Positions 11,143 through 21,160 are shown, counted from the stretch's first letter. The stretch: DNA of 41,829 nt from Candidatus Nanopelagicales bacterium (GCA_017857705.1 JAFMCP010000009.1:1-41829), one strand, 5' to 3'. The notes: generated from the letters alone by a model not told the origin. A program made the numbers and translations.

Positions 11143-12212
11143 GCCGAAGGCTCTGCCAACCGACTCTGTTGATCAGCTGAAACGCAGGCCTCAATGACCG
11201 CGTCCAAATCTCCGTCAAGAATTTGGTCTAAGTTATGCGACTTAAACCCAACCCGGTGATCATTGAGTCGGTTTTCTGGAAAGTTGTAGGTCCTAATTCT
11301 CTCGCTGCGGTCCACTGTTCGTACTTGTGAGCGCCTGATATCAGAGGCATCTTTTGCTGCAGACTCCTCAGCAACCGCAAGGAGACGGGCACGCAAGATG
11401 CGCATGGCCTGCTCCCTATTTTGCAATTGACTTTTTTCATTTTGACAGGAAACCACGACCCCTGTCGGCACATGTGTGATTCGAACCGCCGAATCTGTTG
11501 TATTGACACTTTGCCCACCTGGCCCCGAAGACCTGAAAACGTCAATTCGTAAATCATTGGGATCGATACTCACATCGACGTCTTCAGCTTCGGGCGCGAC
11601 CATCACACCTGCGGCTGAGGTATGAATTCTTCCCTGAGATTCCGTGACTGGGACTCTCTGCACCCGGTGGACGCCCCCTTCAAAACGCAAGCGTGCGTAA
11701 GGTCCCTCCCCGGGACCAGGAGCTACCTTTGACTTCACAGCAATAGAGATGTCCTTGTATCCGCCCAAGTCTGACTCCACAGCATCGAGTACCTCAGTGG
11801 ACCAGCCTCGACGCTCTGCATAACGTAAATACATTCGCATGAGGTCGGATGCAAAAAGTGCGGATTCATCCCCACCCTCACCGGCTTTAATCTCAACAAT
11901 CACGTCTTTGTCATCCATTGGGTCACGTGGAAGCAACAGGTGAGTGAGTTTTTCAGCAAGAATCGCCTGGCGAGGCAGGAGTTCCGCTGCTTCTGCAGCG
12001 AAGGACTCATCCTGATCTGCGAGTTCCTGCGCCGTTTCAAGATCTGATGTGACTGCTAGCCAATCGCGGTAGGCAGCAACAATGGGCCGAAGTGCTGCGT
12101 AACGCCGACCAAGTTTGCGTGCTTGGGATTGATCTGCATGAATTGCGGGGTCTGCTAGTCCCGCCTCCACGGTATCAAGTTCGGTTGCAAGCTGGGCACA
12201 TGATTCAAACAC
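11139..12212 (-). CDS. prfA: Peptide chain release factor 1
   Basis: RF1 reads UAA and UAG stop codons and triggers peptide release. The 357-residue protein contains the catalytic GGQ at about 232-234 ([16 protein letters not shown]). The stop-recognition tripeptide is PVT in [17 protein letters not shown], the PxT form that marks RF1 rather than RF2. A GTG start has GAGGAG 6 bases upstream. The gene follows the rpmE terminator, so it probably has its own promoter. A perfect TTGACA lies at 12254-12249, but I see no good -10 after it. Confidence 0.97.
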   Translation of the reverse strand: MFESCAQLATELDTVEAGLADPAIHADQSQARKLGRRYAALRPIVAAYRDWLAVTSDLETAQELADQDESFAAEAAELLPRQAILAEKLTHLLLPRDPMDDKDVIVEIKAGEGGDESALFASDLMRMYLRYAERRGWSTEVLDAVESDLGGYKDISIAVKSKVAPGPGEGPYARLRFEGGVHRVQRVPVTESQGRIHTSAAGVMVAPEAEDVDVSIDPNDLRIDVFRSSGPGGQSVNTTDSAVRITHVPTGVVVSCQNEKSQLQNREQAMRILRARLLAVAEESAAKDASDIRRSQVRTVDRSERIRTYNFPENRLNDHRVGFKSHNLDQILDGDLDAVIEACVSADQQSRLAEPSA

Positions 12213-12277
12213 GACTCACTCCTCAACTTGCCTTGAATGCTGGACTGTTGTCAACAACTGCGAAACTTCAGCGAACT

Positions 12278-12349
12278 AAAAAACGGGCGCCGGTCTGGGA
12301 CCGACCGCGCGACGGGGGAGACACGCGGCCGATCCCAGACCGGCGCCCG
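12278..12349 (-). terminator. Rho-independent terminator after rpmE
   Basis: A perfect 17-bp inverted repeat (CGGGCGCCGGTCTGGGA at 12284-12300 pairing with 12333-12349) is followed on the minus strand by six Ts (12283-12278). It begins 8 bases after the rpmE stop. The 32-base loop contains a smaller CCGCG/CGCGG pair. This is the strongest intrinsic terminator in the window and separates rpmE from prfA. Confidence 0.9.
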
Positions 12350-12357
12350 GGAAGTAG

Positions 12358-12594
12358 TTATGCAGACTCTGTGCTCTCGTCCTCTGCAGCAGGAACACCG
12401 TAACGATTTTGGAATCTCGCTACCCGACCACCAGTGTCAAGGATCTTCTGTTTACCCGTGTAGAACGGGTGGCAGTTCGAGCAAACGTCAGCATGAATGC
12501 TGCCACTCTTGGAAGTGCTACGTGTTTCAAAAGTGCTGCCGCAAGTGCAGGTCACCGTTGTCTCCACGTAATCTGGGTGAATACCAGCCTTCAT
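12358..12594 (-). CDS. rpmE: 50S ribosomal protein L31, zinc-binding type
   Basis: L31 bridges the ribosomal subunits near the central protuberance. The 78-residue product has the zinc-ligand set C16, C18, C38, C41 (CTC and CSNC), marking the zinc-containing (C+) form rather than the zinc-free paralog. The ORF track begins six codons upstream, but AAGGAG lies 6 bases before the internal ATG ([11 protein letters not shown]), which is the family start. The Glu/Ser-rich tail is a little longer than in E. coli. The gene stands alone between a structured leader and a strong terminator. Confidence 0.97.
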   Translation of the reverse strand: MKAGIHPDYVETTVTCTCGSTFETRSTSKSGSIHADVCSNCHPFYTGKQKILDTGGRVARFQNRYGVPAAEDESTESA

Positions 12595-12706
12595 GATTAA
12601 CTCCTTTTTCAATGCCCGGGTCGAAATCTCCAGTTCGGTCTCCTGTGAATTCAGGAGCCCTCAAATCAAATAAATTCCGTGAACCGGGTCTCACACAATT
12701 ATTATG
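12595..12706 (-). promoter_or_regulatory. Candidate rpmE promoter and structured leader
   Basis: CATAAT at 12706-12701 is a plausible -10, which would give a leader of about 100 nt. Within it, CCGGTTC (complement of 12681-12687) can pair with GAACTGG (complement of 12630-12636) as a 7-bp stem with one G-U pair. This encloses a perfect hairpin CTCCTG-loop-CAGGAG at 12640-12657. Then comes AAAAAGGAG before the start. Such nested structure upstream of a ribosomal protein gene suggests an autoregulatory leader; L31 leaders are known in Actinobacteria. No clear -35 is visible. Confidence 0.5.
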
Positions 12707-12744
12707 CCACGATCTCGGTCTCAGGATTTCAGTAGCCCTTGCCG

Positions 12745-14478
12745 CTAGTCATCCTCACCGGACCCAGGCCCTGCCGGGGTGGTCTTCTGAACCTGTTTGA
12801 GGAATTCGAAATTCGTCTCTGTTTCCCGCAACTTGTTGAGCAACAGCTCAATCGACTGCTGCGGATCAAGGGCGTGCAACACCTTACGCAGGGTCCAAAC
12901 CACCTTAAGTTCTTCTGGTGAGAGGAGCAGTTCCTCTTTGCGCGTGCCGGACGGATCAACGTCAACAGCGGGAAAGATTCGCTTATCAGCAAGGCGGCGA
13001 TCAAGTTTGAGTTCCATGTTGCCAGTTCCTTTGAACTCCTCAAAAATCACCTCGTCCATTCTTGACCCGGTCTCGACCAACGCCGTTGCCAAAATAGTCA
13101 GTGATCCGCCATTTTCAATATTTCGGGCAGCTCCAAAGAACTTCTTAGGCGGATACAGTGCCGTCGAATCCACTCCACCAGAGAGAATTCGACCTGAAGC
13201 TGGAGCCGCAAGGTTGTAGGCCCGACCCAATCTGGTCATGGAGTCAAGTAGCACAACCACGTCTTGACCGGACTCCACCAAACGTTTCGCCCGCTCAATA
13301 GCAAGTTCAGCAATGATCGTATGGTCTTCCGCGGGCCGATCAAATGTTGAGGCAATTACTTCACCCTCAACACTTCGTTGCATATCGGTAACTTCCTCGG
13401 GCCGTTCATCGACCAAAACCACCATGAGGTGACACTCTGGATCATTGACAGTTATCGCATTTGCAATGGCCTGCAGAACCATCGTCTTTCCCGCTTTTGG
13501 CGGTGACACGATCAGCCCTCGCTGGCCCTTACCGATTGGCGCGACAAGATCAATAACCCGAGTTGTCAAATTCGAACTCGTCGTTTCCAACTTTAGACGT
13601 TCCTGTGGATATAAGGGAGTTAACTTGGAGAATTCGGGTCGGCCCTTGATAGTTTCCAAGTCATAACCATTAACTGAATCCACCTTTACCAGGGGATTAA
13701 ACTTTTCTCGTCGCTCACCTTCGCGTGGTTGCCGCACTGATCCAATCACAGCATCCCCTTTTCGCAATCCCAGTTTGCGGACAAACGAGAGTGAGACATA
13801 AACGTCATTGGGGCCGGGCAAGTAACCGCTGGTGCGAACAAATGCATAGTTGTCGAGAACATCCAAGATACCTGCAACCGGGACGAGGACGTCATCGTCG
13901 GTCAGTTCAGTCTCATAATCATTGTAATTATTTTGGCCCCCGGTACGGCGATTACTGGGTCGGTCACGGCGATCCCTGCGATTACGGTTTCGACTGCGGC
14001 TATTGCGGTCATCGGACCCACTGTTGCGATCTTCGTCGACATCATTGCTGTTCCGGTCATTACTGTTCCGGTCATTACTGTTCCGGTCATTACTGTTCCG
14101 GTCATTGTTCGTACGATCACGATTGTTGTTACTACGAGAATTGCGATCTCGATTGTTGTTTCGGTTGCCGCGCTGACCCTGCTGCGAGTCCTCACGTGAC
14201 TCTGACTCGCCCGTTTCCCCTTGTGGTGGTGGGGCAGGCTCATTTTCCCCTTTTTCAGGAGCAGCCTTTTCAGGCGAAGTCTTTTCTGGAGCTGCCTTGG
14301 GAGTCGTTCGGCGGGCATTTGCCTGCTTTTGCCGATCACCAATAGCCGAGACCAGGTCTGATTTACGCATTGCGCTCGATCCGGCAATGCCAAGTTGCTG
14401 TGCGAGCTGCTTCAACTCGGGCAACAACATTCCGGAGAGTCCCTCGGACCGACGTTTTGAATCTGTTGTTTCTGACAC
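12745..14478 (-). CDS. rho: Transcription termination factor Rho with disordered insertion
   Basis: Rho is a ring helicase that pulls nascent RNA out of stalled transcription complexes. The 577-residue product starts with the Rho-N helical domain (about 13-50). A long polar linker (about 51-195) rich in Asn, Arg, Asp and Ser follows, then the RNA-binding OB fold (about 195-270), and the ATPase with SPPKAGKT (about 325-332) and [11 protein letters not shown]. Inserted linkers are common in high-G+C Gram-positives. This one includes tandem NDRNS repeats. The GTG start has AAGGA 7-8 bases upstream. A 226-base spacer separates it from thrB. Confidence 0.97.
   Translation of the reverse strand: MSETTDSKRRSEGLSGMLLPELKQLAQQLGIAGSSAMRKSDLVSAIGDRQKQANARRTTPKAAPEKTSPEKAAPEKGENEPAPPPQGETGESESREDSQQGQRGNRNNNRDRNSRSNNNRDRTNNDRNSNDRNSNDRNSNDRNSNDVDEDRNSGSDDRNSRSRNRNRRDRRDRPSNRRTGGQNNYNDYETELTDDDVLVPVAGILDVLDNYAFVRTSGYLPGPNDVYVSLSFVRKLGLRKGDAVIGSVRQPREGERREKFNPLVKVDSVNGYDLETIKGRPEFSKLTPLYPQERLKLETTSSNLTTRVIDLVAPIGKGQRGLIVSPPKAGKTMVLQAIANAITVNDPECHLMVVLVDERPEEVTDMQRSVEGEVIASTFDRPAEDHTIIAELAIERAKRLVESGQDVVVLLDSMTRLGRAYNLAAPASGRILSGGVDSTALYPPKKFFGAARNIENGGSLTILATALVETGSRMDEVIFEEFKGTGNMELKLDRRLADKRIFPAVDVDPSGTRKEELLLSPEELKVVWTLRKVLHALDPQQSIELLLNKLRETETNFEFLKQVQKTTPAGPGSGEDD
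14050..14106. repeat. 15-bp tandem repeat inside rho (3.8 copies)
   Basis: The unit GTTCCGGTCATTACT recurs exactly at 14050, 14065 and 14080, with a fourth partial copy at 14095. On the coding strand each unit encodes NDRNS, so copy-number change would add or remove five residues without shifting the frame. The repeat lies in the disordered linker between the Rho-N domain and the RNA-binding domain. Confidence 0.95.
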
Positions 14479-14593
14479 TCAATAATCCTTTGTGTGTATG
14501 GGCGAGATTTGCCCTGGGCCAAACATGATTACGTTTGTGAGATACCCGGTGAAGGTGAAACCGTGCTCCCGTTTGAAACTTCACTCACCCGCA

Positions 14594-14612
14594 CTGGGTA
14601 CCCAATACCCAG
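14594..14612 (-). promoter_or_regulatory. Hairpin in the rho leader
   Basis: CTGGGTA-CCCAA-TACCCAG is a perfect 7-bp stem with a 5-base loop, about 115 bases upstream of the rho start. There is no T-run on the rho side. It could belong to a rho leader involved in autoregulation; this is inferred from position only. Confidence 0.35.
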
Positions 14613-14651
14613 ATTCTCCGATGAATGTGATGCTCTAAGGAAGCTCGCCAC

Positions 14652-14681
14652 GACTGTGGACTGCCTTAGGCTAACACAGTC
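14652..14681 (-). terminator. Possible thrB hairpin terminator without U-tract
   Basis: GACTGTG at 14652 pairs with CACAGTC ending at 14681 (7 bp). Inside it GCCTTAGGC can form a second small stem. It begins about 24 bases after the thrB stop codon. The lack of a T-run makes intrinsic termination uncertain, although such hairpins are frequent at actinobacterial operon ends. Confidence 0.35.
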
Positions 14682-14704
14682 AATAGATTTTGCTGGTGAC
14701 GGGC

Positions 14705-15640
14705 CTAAACCGGGAGCGGCAGCACTCGTACTCCATCAAAATCAATCGGTACCGCTATCCGAGTCCACTCAGCGGGAACGACAATCAGCGCCTCTTCCAG
14801 TTCATGAATGTCTTTGCGATCCACCAGTAATAGGACGGCAGGACCAGCTCCTGAAGCCATAGCCGCGATATTTTTAGCGCGCAACTGCGAAATAATTGCG
14901 CTCGTTTCCGGATACACGTCAGCCCTAGCGTCCTGATGCAACCGGTCTGAAGTAGCTTCCAATAAGAGTTTTGGGTCGTGCGAAATTCCATAAACTAATA
15001 AGCCGGTTCTCGAAAGATTGTGACATGCCGCTGAGCGCTCAACCTGCGAGGGCAACACACCCCTGGCTTTTGTCGTGGCGAGTTCATGGGGTGGAATTAA
15101 AACGATTGGCACGACATCAGGATGAACAGTCGGCTGAACGGCACCAGCAATACTTTCAGTGTGAAGCCAGGAAACATTGAATCCACCGTAGAGAGCCGCG
15201 GACAAATTATCAGGGTGATTCTCAAACTCCAGAGCAATGTTGAGAATTTGCGAATCCGAGAGAAGTGACTCGCCACCTTCCACAAGTGACCGGGCAATCG
15301 CTAGGCCACCAATTACTGCTGAAGCTGAAGAACCTAAACCGCGTCCATGCGGTATGGCATTACGACATTTGAGGATGAATCCGGCGGGTTTCGCGTTCAT
15401 CGCCTCAAAACCTCTGTTCATCGCACGAACAACCAAATTAGACTCATCGGTGGGCACGATTCCAGCGCCCTCACCCTCGACGTCCACTTTAATACCAACA
15501 TCACTCGTGACCATTGCAATAAGTTCGTCGTGCATAGCCAATGCCAACCCAACTGAATCAAATCCTGGCCCCAGATTTGCGCTTGAGGCAGGGACGACAA
15601 CGCGAACTGCGCCAGATACGAATGTCACAGCATTCATCAC
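14705..15640 (-). CDS. thrB: Homoserine kinase
   Basis: ThrB phosphorylates homoserine with ATP, the step before threonine synthase. The 311-residue GHMP kinase has the N-terminal [21 protein letters not shown] motif, the phosphate-binding loop [14 protein letters not shown], and the C-terminal [12 protein letters not shown] glycine motif. The ORF opens with GTG immediately followed by ATG (15637). Either could start translation, and both overlap the thrC stop, so coupling is likely. It ends the argS-lysA-hom-thrC-thrB run. Confidence 0.96.
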   Translation of the reverse strand: MMNAVTFVSGAVRVVVPASSANLGPGFDSVGLALAMHDELIAMVTSDVGIKVDVEGEGAGIVPTDESNLVVRAMNRGFEAMNAKPAGFILKCRNAIPHGRGLGSSASAVIGGLAIARSLVEGGESLLSDSQILNIALEFENHPDNLSAALYGGFNVSWLHTESIAGAVQPTVHPDVVPIVLIPPHELATTKARGVLPSQVERSAACHNLSRTGLLVYGISHDPKLLLEATSDRLHQDARADVYPETSAIISQLRAKNIAAMASGAGPAVLLLVDRKDIHELEEALIVVPAEWTRIAVPIDFDGVRVLPLPV

Positions 15641-16695
15641 GCTAAGCCAAGTTTTTCAGCTGCGAGTGTGGAATCGACGGGAATGACGATTGGATCGGCA
15701 GCTCCTTCGAGCGCCCATTGCGGATCCTTGAGTCCATTGCCCGTCAACGTGCATGTGATAACCGAATCGGGTGGAACTCTTCCCGCGGAATGCATTTTAA
15801 GTAATCCGGCAACGCTCGAAGCACTTGAAGGTTCACAGAACAAACCTTCTTTTTCAGCAAGTAGGTGATAAGCCGACAATATTTCCTCGTCTGTTACCGA
15901 ATCAATGAGACCATGTGATTCATCACGCGCCGCAATTGCAAAATCCCAAGATGCAGGGTTTCCAATTCGAATCGCTGTCGCAATGGTCTCAGGGTTAGAG
16001 ACCGGACTTCCAATTACTAATGGGGCCGCTCCTGCTGCTTGGAATCCCCACATGGTCGGAGTTGAATCGGTTATGCCTGAGGCTTGATACTCCTGGTAGC
16101 CGCGCCAATATGCGGTGATATTCCCGGCATTCCCAACAGGCATGCAGGAAATGTCCGGGGCTCGACCCAGTCGATCAACTATCTCAAAAGCCGCAGACTT
16201 TTGACCTTCAATGCGAACCGGATTAACGCTATTAACTAATGCAACCGGGTACTGCTCCGACAGTTCTCGAGCGAGCACCAAACAGTCATCAAAGTTACCC
16301 TCAACCTGAAGCAAAATCGCGCCATGAACAACCGCTTGGGCAAGTTTGCCCATGGCAATTTTTCCCTTGGGGATGAGCACGGCGCAGGTCAGGCCGGCCT
16401 TCACCGCGTATGCGGCAGCACTGGCTGATGTGTTCCCCGTCGATGCGCAAATTACGGCCTTTGCACCTTGGAATGCGGCATCTGAGATGGCCATGGTCAT
16501 TCCGCGATCCTTGAATGAACCTGTTGGGTTAGCCCCTTCGTATTTGAGCCAGACGGACGCACCGACCATTTCGCTTACAGTGCAGGCGTAGACGAGTGGA
16601 GTGCCACCTTCGCCGAGGCTCACGATAGGTGCAGATTCAACGAGTGGCATGCGATCGCGGTACTCAGCGATTACACCGCGCCATTGGTGTGCCAT
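15637..16695 (-). CDS. thrC: Threonine synthase
   Basis: ThrC is a PLP enzyme that converts O-phosphohomoserine to threonine. The 352-residue length fits the short bacterial class. Lys62 in [15 protein letters not shown] is the PLP lysine, and [15 protein letters not shown] and the [15 protein letters not shown] loop bind the phosphate and cofactor. The ATG follows the hom stop without any gap (TAGATG), and the stop overlaps thrB. The three genes should be translated as a coupled unit. Confidence 0.97.
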   Translation of the reverse strand: MAHQWRGVIAEYRDRMPLVESAPIVSLGEGGTPLVYACTVSEMVGASVWLKYEGANPTGSFKDRGMTMAISDAAFQGAKAVICASTGNTSASAAAYAVKAGLTCAVLIPKGKIAMGKLAQAVVHGAILLQVEGNFDDCLVLARELSEQYPVALVNSVNPVRIEGQKSAAFEIVDRLGRAPDISCMPVGNAGNITAYWRGYQEYQASGITDSTPTMWGFQAAGAAPLVIGSPVSNPETIATAIRIGNPASWDFAIAARDESHGLIDSVTDEEILSAYHLLAEKEGLFCEPSSASSVAGLLKMHSAGRVPPDSVITCTLTGNGLKDPQWALEGAADPIVIPVDSTLAAEKLGLA

Positions 16696-18009
16696 CTACT
16701 CTTCACCCTCTACTCTCATTACTCCAACCACTTTACGAACTTCATCCATTGATTCCAACTGAACAACCGTAGCTCGCAAAGCCGCTTCACTCCCTCTATG
16801 CGTTCGCACGATCAGTCCAGCCTCATACCCGTGGCCATCTTGTCGGACCACTTGAATGCTCACGCCATTCGCTGCGAATGCGTTAGCAATTTGCGCCAGA
16901 ACTCCAGGTCGATCCCGTACATCGAGGTTAACGTAATAACGTGTTTCAGCCCGCCCAATGTCGAGGACTTTCAGACCTGAATAGGTACTCTCCCCCGGTC
17001 CACGCCCACCCAAGACTCGATGCCGCGCTGCCGCAACAACGTCTCCCAAGACGGCACTGGCGGTCGGATCTCCCCCTGCTCCCCGACCATAAAACATCAT
17101 TTCTCCGGCGGCTTCTGCGTGAACAAAGACAGCGTTGAAGGAACCACGAACATTTGCCAGCGGGTGATTCAACGGGATCATTGCTGGATGCACCCTAACT
17201 ACAATTCCGTCTTCGAGGTCATCCGTTGAGATTAACTCCGCAATGGCAAGTAACTTTATGACAAATCCCATGTCGCGCGCAGCCGTAATGTCTGCTTTTG
17301 TCACGGATCCAATTCCCTCGCAATAGACATCGGCCAAGGTCACCCTTGTGTGAAAGGCCAACTCGGCCAGGATTGCGGCCTTGGCCGCCGCATCTATTCC
17401 GTCTACATCGAGAGACGGATCAGCTTCAAGGTAACCGAGTGAATCTGCTTCAGCAAAAACTTCGTCGTACTCGGCCCCTTCTTCATCCATTTTTGTCAGC
17501 ATAAAGTTCGTAGTACCGTTAACAATTCCCATGACTTTAGTAACACGATCTCCGGCTAGGGACTCACGTAATGGTCGGATGAGGGGAATAGCTCCAGCAA
17601 CCGCAGCCTCGAAATATAGGTCAACTCCTGACTCTTCCGCAGCGGAGTACAGGGCGGCCCCGTCTTCCGCCATGAGGGCTTTATTGGCTGTAATCACACT
17701 TGATCCAGCGTTCATCGCTGCAAGAATTAGGGTTCGAGCGGGCTCAATTCCACCCATGACTTCGATCACGATGTCAGCTCTGGAGAGTGCCACAGATTCA
17801 AGATCTTGAGTCAGTAGCGATTGGGGGATCCCCTCACGGGGCTTATTGATGTCCTTGACACCCACTGAGATTAATTCGAGGTTGGCACCAACCCGGTGCG
17901 CAAGATCATGCTGGTGTCGGGTCAAGAGCCGCGCTATTGAGGATCCCACCGTGCCTGCGCCCAACATGGCAATTCGGATTGGTGGAGCAGACTTATCACG
18001 CTCTGACAT
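16696..18009 (-). CDS. hom: Homoserine dehydrogenase with C-terminal ACT domain
   Basis: Hom reduces aspartate semialdehyde to homoserine with NAD(P)H. The 437-residue product has the Rossmann motif IAMLGAGTVGSSIARLL, the catalytic region around GIVNGTTNFMLTKM and LAYLEADPSLDVDGIDAAAK, and an ACT domain beginning near YYVNLDVRDRPGVLAQIANAF. That domain is the usual site of threonine feedback inhibition. The track starts at a TTG four codons upstream, which overlaps the ribosome site. GAGGAG lies 4-5 bases before the ATG at 18009, which is preferred. Confidence 0.96.
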   Translation of the reverse strand: MSERDKSAPPIRIAMLGAGTVGSSIARLLTRHQHDLAHRVGANLELISVGVKDINKPREGIPQSLLTQDLESVALSRADIVIEVMGGIEPARTLILAAMNAGSSVITANKALMAEDGAALYSAAEESGVDLYFEAAVAGAIPLIRPLRESLAGDRVTKVMGIVNGTTNFMLTKMDEEGAEYDEVFAEADSLGYLEADPSLDVDGIDAAAKAAILAELAFHTRVTLADVYCEGIGSVTKADITAARDMGFVIKLLAIAELISTDDLEDGIVVRVHPAMIPLNHPLANVRGSFNAVFVHAEAAGEMMFYGRGAGGDPTASAVLGDVVAAARHRVLGGRGPGESTYSGLKVLDIGRAETRYYVNLDVRDRPGVLAQIANAFAANGVSIQVVRQDGHGYEAGLIVRTHRGSEAALRATVVQLESMDEVRKVVGVMRVEGEE

Positions 18010-18078
18010 GAATCTCCTCAAATAACATTTTCTGGGACAACCAGTCTTATTCTGCCAAAGTGAATCGTCGTGGTTGCA

Positions 18079-19482
18079 TTAGCCGGCAAAAGGATCAAGA
18101 GCCAGCAGGTCATCAAATGTCTCCCGACGAAGAATCAACTGGCTTTCCCCACCGCGAACGGAGACCACAGCCGGACGGGGCATCTGGTTGTAGTTGGAAG
18201 CCATAGATCGGCAATAGGCCCCTGTGGCGGCTACAGCGATGAGGTCGCCCGGTGTGATGTCCGAGGGCAACCAAGCATCTTTCACGACAATATCCCCTGA
18301 CTCACAGTGTTTTCCGACCACTCGGCTCAGGATTTGCTCCGATACTGAACTTCTTGACACAAGCGCAACGCAGTACTGGGCTCCATAAAGCGATGTCCGG
18401 ATGTTGTCACTCATACCTCCGTCAACCGAGATGTAGGTGCGCTCACCGTGATCGAGTTTCACTTTCTTGACCGTTCCCACCTCGTAGATAGTGATCCCAG
18501 CCCTGCCGACTATTGCTCGTCCAGGCTCGTAACACAATGCCGGGACGGGTATCCCCACGTTGGCGCACTCGCGAGTAACAATCTCTCTTATCTGGCGAGC
18601 CATGGTCTGCACGGAAAGTGGATCGTCTTCCGGAAGGTAGGCAATCCCCATGCCGCCACCAAGATTGAATTCCTCACATTCAATTCCCTGTGTGTCATAA
18701 ATGTCGTAGGCAACCCCAACCACCCGCGTTGCCGCAATTTCGAATCCAGCCGAGTCGAAAATCTGTGAACCAATGTGTGAATGCAAGCCCATGAAACGCA
18801 ATGACGGCAACTTGGCAATGCGGCGGACAGCCTCTTCCACGTCACCTTCCTGCACCGAGAGTCCAAATTTTTGATCCTCATGGGCGGTCGCAATGAATTC
18901 ATGCGTGTGCGCCTCAACGCCTACGGTAGCCCGAATCAATACTTTCGCCACAACATTGAGCTCAGCAGCGATAGCTGCGACCCGGACGATCTCGTCGAAT
19001 GAGTCGATCACAATTCGACCGACGCCGTAATTTAAAGCTGTCCTTATCTCACTTTCGGACTTGTTGTTCCCGTGCATGAGTAATTTCTCACCTGGGATTC
19101 CCGCACGAATGGCTATTGCCAGTTCACCGCCGGAGGCAACATCAATTCCGAGACCCTCTTCGAATACCCACCGAGCTATTGCGACACTGAGAAAGGCTTT
19201 TGCCGCGTAATAAACTGTGCCACGTTCGTTTTCGGCTAAATATGCAGTTGCGAACTCCTTGGCACGATCACGAATATCTTGTTCATCGAAAAGAAATAAA
19301 GGCGTTCCGTGTTCGGCCGCTAATTCCACAACTCCCTGACCGCCGACCTGAAGTTCTCCACGGTCATTTCGCTTGGCACTTTCTGGCCACACTTTGGACT
19401 GAGTGGGATCCTCAACCGGAATTGAGGCTTGTGATTCTCTCGCCATTTGAGCATGACGAGGGCCCGCCGGATGTGCCTGCAT
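18079..19482 (-). CDS. lysA: Diaminopimelate decarboxylase
   Basis: LysA makes lysine by decarboxylating meso-diaminopimelate, a PLP reaction that also drains the peptidoglycan precursor pool. The 467-residue protein has Lys95 in YYAAKAFLSVAIARW as the PLP lysine, HGNNKSE, the HSHIGSQI motif, EPGRAIVGRAG and the active-site Cys in KHCESGDIV. The N-terminal AHPAGPRHA is shared with actinobacterial LysA, supporting the longer ATG start even though no clear ribosome site is seen. It lies 19 bases after argS. Confidence 0.96.
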   Translation of the reverse strand: MQAHPAGPRHAQMARESQASIPVEDPTQSKVWPESAKRNDRGELQVGGQGVVELAAEHGTPLFLFDEQDIRDRAKEFATAYLAENERGTVYYAAKAFLSVAIARWVFEEGLGIDVASGGELAIAIRAGIPGEKLLMHGNNKSESEIRTALNYGVGRIVIDSFDEIVRVAAIAAELNVVAKVLIRATVGVEAHTHEFIATAHEDQKFGLSVQEGDVEEAVRRIAKLPSLRFMGLHSHIGSQIFDSAGFEIAATRVVGVAYDIYDTQGIECEEFNLGGGMGIAYLPEDDPLSVQTMARQIREIVTRECANVGIPVPALCYEPGRAIVGRAGITIYEVGTVKKVKLDHGERTYISVDGGMSDNIRTSLYGAQYCVALVSRSSVSEQILSRVVGKHCESGDIVVKDAWLPSDITPGDLIAVAATGAYCRSMASNYNQMPRPAVVSVRGGESQLILRRETFDDLLALDPFAG

Positions 19483-19501
19483 AGCGCGAGCCTACCGGTT
19501 T

Positions 19502-21154
19502 TTACATTTTCGCAGGGGCGCTGACTCCCAGGAGATCTAAACCGTTAGCAAGAGTCTGCTGTGTCGCAGCGCACACCCATAATCGAGCAACATGAACGTC
19601 ACTGAGTTCCTCATCTGATCGGGGTAGGACCCGACATATGTCATAAAAACGGTGGTAGGCCGTTGCCAGTTCCTCCAAGTAGCGGGCAACACGGTGCGGC
19701 TCCCTTAACTCTGCAGCAGCTGCAATGACTCCAGGAAATTTCTCAATTACGCCAAGAAGTTCATTCTCTTGATCCGAATCGAGGAGCTCTGGGGTAAATT
19801 CCATATTTCGCCAATCCACACCAACATCATGTGCATTTCGTAAAACTGATGCAATGCGAGCATGGGCGTACTGAACATAAAAAACGGGATTATCGTTGGC
19901 CTTTCGGGCAATTTCTTCTAGATCAACAACAAGTGGAGTGTCCACTGGATAGCGAGCCAACGTGTAACGTGCCGCATCTACGCCCACTTCTTCAACAAGT
20001 TCTTCCAACGTCACAATCTGGCCCGAACGTTTGGACAGCTTGACCTCGACGCCCCCGCGCGTGATTTTGACAAGTTGACCAATCAAAATTTCGATGTTTT
20101 CGTCCATATTGTCACCAGCACATGCGGCAACTGCCCGCAGACGATTTACATAGCCATGGTGGTCTGCGCCCAACAAATAGATTGCCGTGTCGAATCCACG
20201 AGCGCGCTTATCCAGGTAATAGGCGGTATCAGCAGCAAAATAGGTTCGCTCCCCATTTTCCTTTATCAATACTCGATCTTTGTCGTCGCCAAATGTTGAG
20301 GTTCGCAGCCACACTGCGCCATCCGATTCGTACACGTGCCCTTGTTCCACAAGTTGTTGCTGAGCCCGCTCGACAGCCCCTGAGTCATAGAGTTTGCGTT
20401 CGGAATACCACACGTCAAAATGAGTGCGAAAAAGTGCGAGGACATCTTTTTGCTGTTGCAATTGCAGGGCGTAGGACTCCTCGCGAAAGGCGACCATTTG
20501 TTCGGTCGCCGGGAGCTGGTGAAACTCTGGGTGCTCGCGAATAATTCGCGCGGCAAGATCCAGAATGTAACCGCCGTGGTAGCCATCTTCTGGGACTGCT
20601 TTTCCCCACGACGCAGACATAACAGATTCGCCAAACTTGTCCATTTGAACGCCACGGTCATTAATGTAAAACTCGGTGGTGACGTCAGCTCCTGAGGCCG
20701 CTAACACTCTTGCCAGCGCATCCCCCACGGCGGCCCATCGAGTGTGACCCAGATGTAGCGGCCCCGTCGGATTTGCTGAAATGAATTCAACATTGAAACT
20801 TTTGCCCAGCAGGGCGTCGTTGCGCCCGTATGCCGCGCCTTGTTTCACGACACGCTGGGCAATTTCTCCCTGAGTTAGTGCGGAGAGTCGAATGTTCACA
20901 AACCCTGGGCCAGCCACGCTCACTTCGGTAAAAGCCGGGTCCTCTCTCAAGGCCTCAGCAATCCTTGCTGCCAAATCTCTAGGCGCAATCGTCGAAAATT
21001 TCGCGGCGACCAGCGCCACATTAGTGGCGTAATCCCCATGCTCACGCGATTTTGGGCGCTCAAGGGTCACTTCCACACCCTTGGTTAATGTCCCTTGTGC
21101 CAATAGTTCGTCTACAACGCGCTGAATGCTCTCGCGAGTGTCATTAATTGCCAC
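19502..21154 (-). CDS. argS: Arginine-tRNA ligase
   Basis: ArgS charges tRNA-Arg; one of its substrates, tRNA-Arg(CCG), is encoded 1.3 kb away. The 550-residue class I enzyme shows the N-terminal Add1 domain, the HIGH-type motif HLGH in NPTGPLHLGHTRWAA, and KLSKRSG in the KMSKS position. The C-terminal anticodon-binding helices are intact. The track starts at a TTG nine codons upstream. I prefer the GTG at 21154 because a TACGCT box ends exactly 6 bases before it, as expected for a leaderless transcript. It heads the lysine/threonine operon. Confidence 0.96.
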   Translation of the reverse strand: MAINDTRESIQRVVDELLAQGTLTKGVEVTLERPKSREHGDYATNVALVAAKFSTIAPRDLAARIAEALREDPAFTEVSVAGPGFVNIRLSALTQGEIAQRVVKQGAAYGRNDALLGKSFNVEFISANPTGPLHLGHTRWAAVGDALARVLAASGADVTTEFYINDRGVQMDKFGESVMSASWGKAVPEDGYHGGYILDLAARIIREHPEFHQLPATEQMVAFREESYALQLQQQKDVLALFRTHFDVWYSERKLYDSGAVERAQQQLVEQGHVYESDGAVWLRTSTFGDDKDRVLIKENGERTYFAADTAYYLDKRARGFDTAIYLLGADHHGYVNRLRAVAACAGDNMDENIEILIGQLVKITRGGVEVKLSKRSGQIVTLEELVEEVGVDAARYTLARYPVDTPLVVDLEEIARKANDNPVFYVQYAHARIASVLRNAHDVGVDWRNMEFTPELLDSDQENELLGVIEKFPGVIAAAAELREPHRVARYLEELATAYHRFYDICRVLPRSDEELSDVHVARLWVCAATQQTLANGLDLLGVSAPAKM

Positions 21155-21160
21155 GGCGTG

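Noticed and set aside
12244-12254. Perfect TTGACA upstream of prfA as a promoter
   Set aside because: No acceptable -10 hexamer occurs 16-18 bases downstream, so I did not list it as a feature.
13725-14345. A 206-residue plus-strand ORF rich in Cys, His, Tyr and Gly with repeats of SGHYC
   Set aside because: It is exactly antisense to the rho linker; the repeats are the complement of the NDRNS units. No independent start signals are seen.
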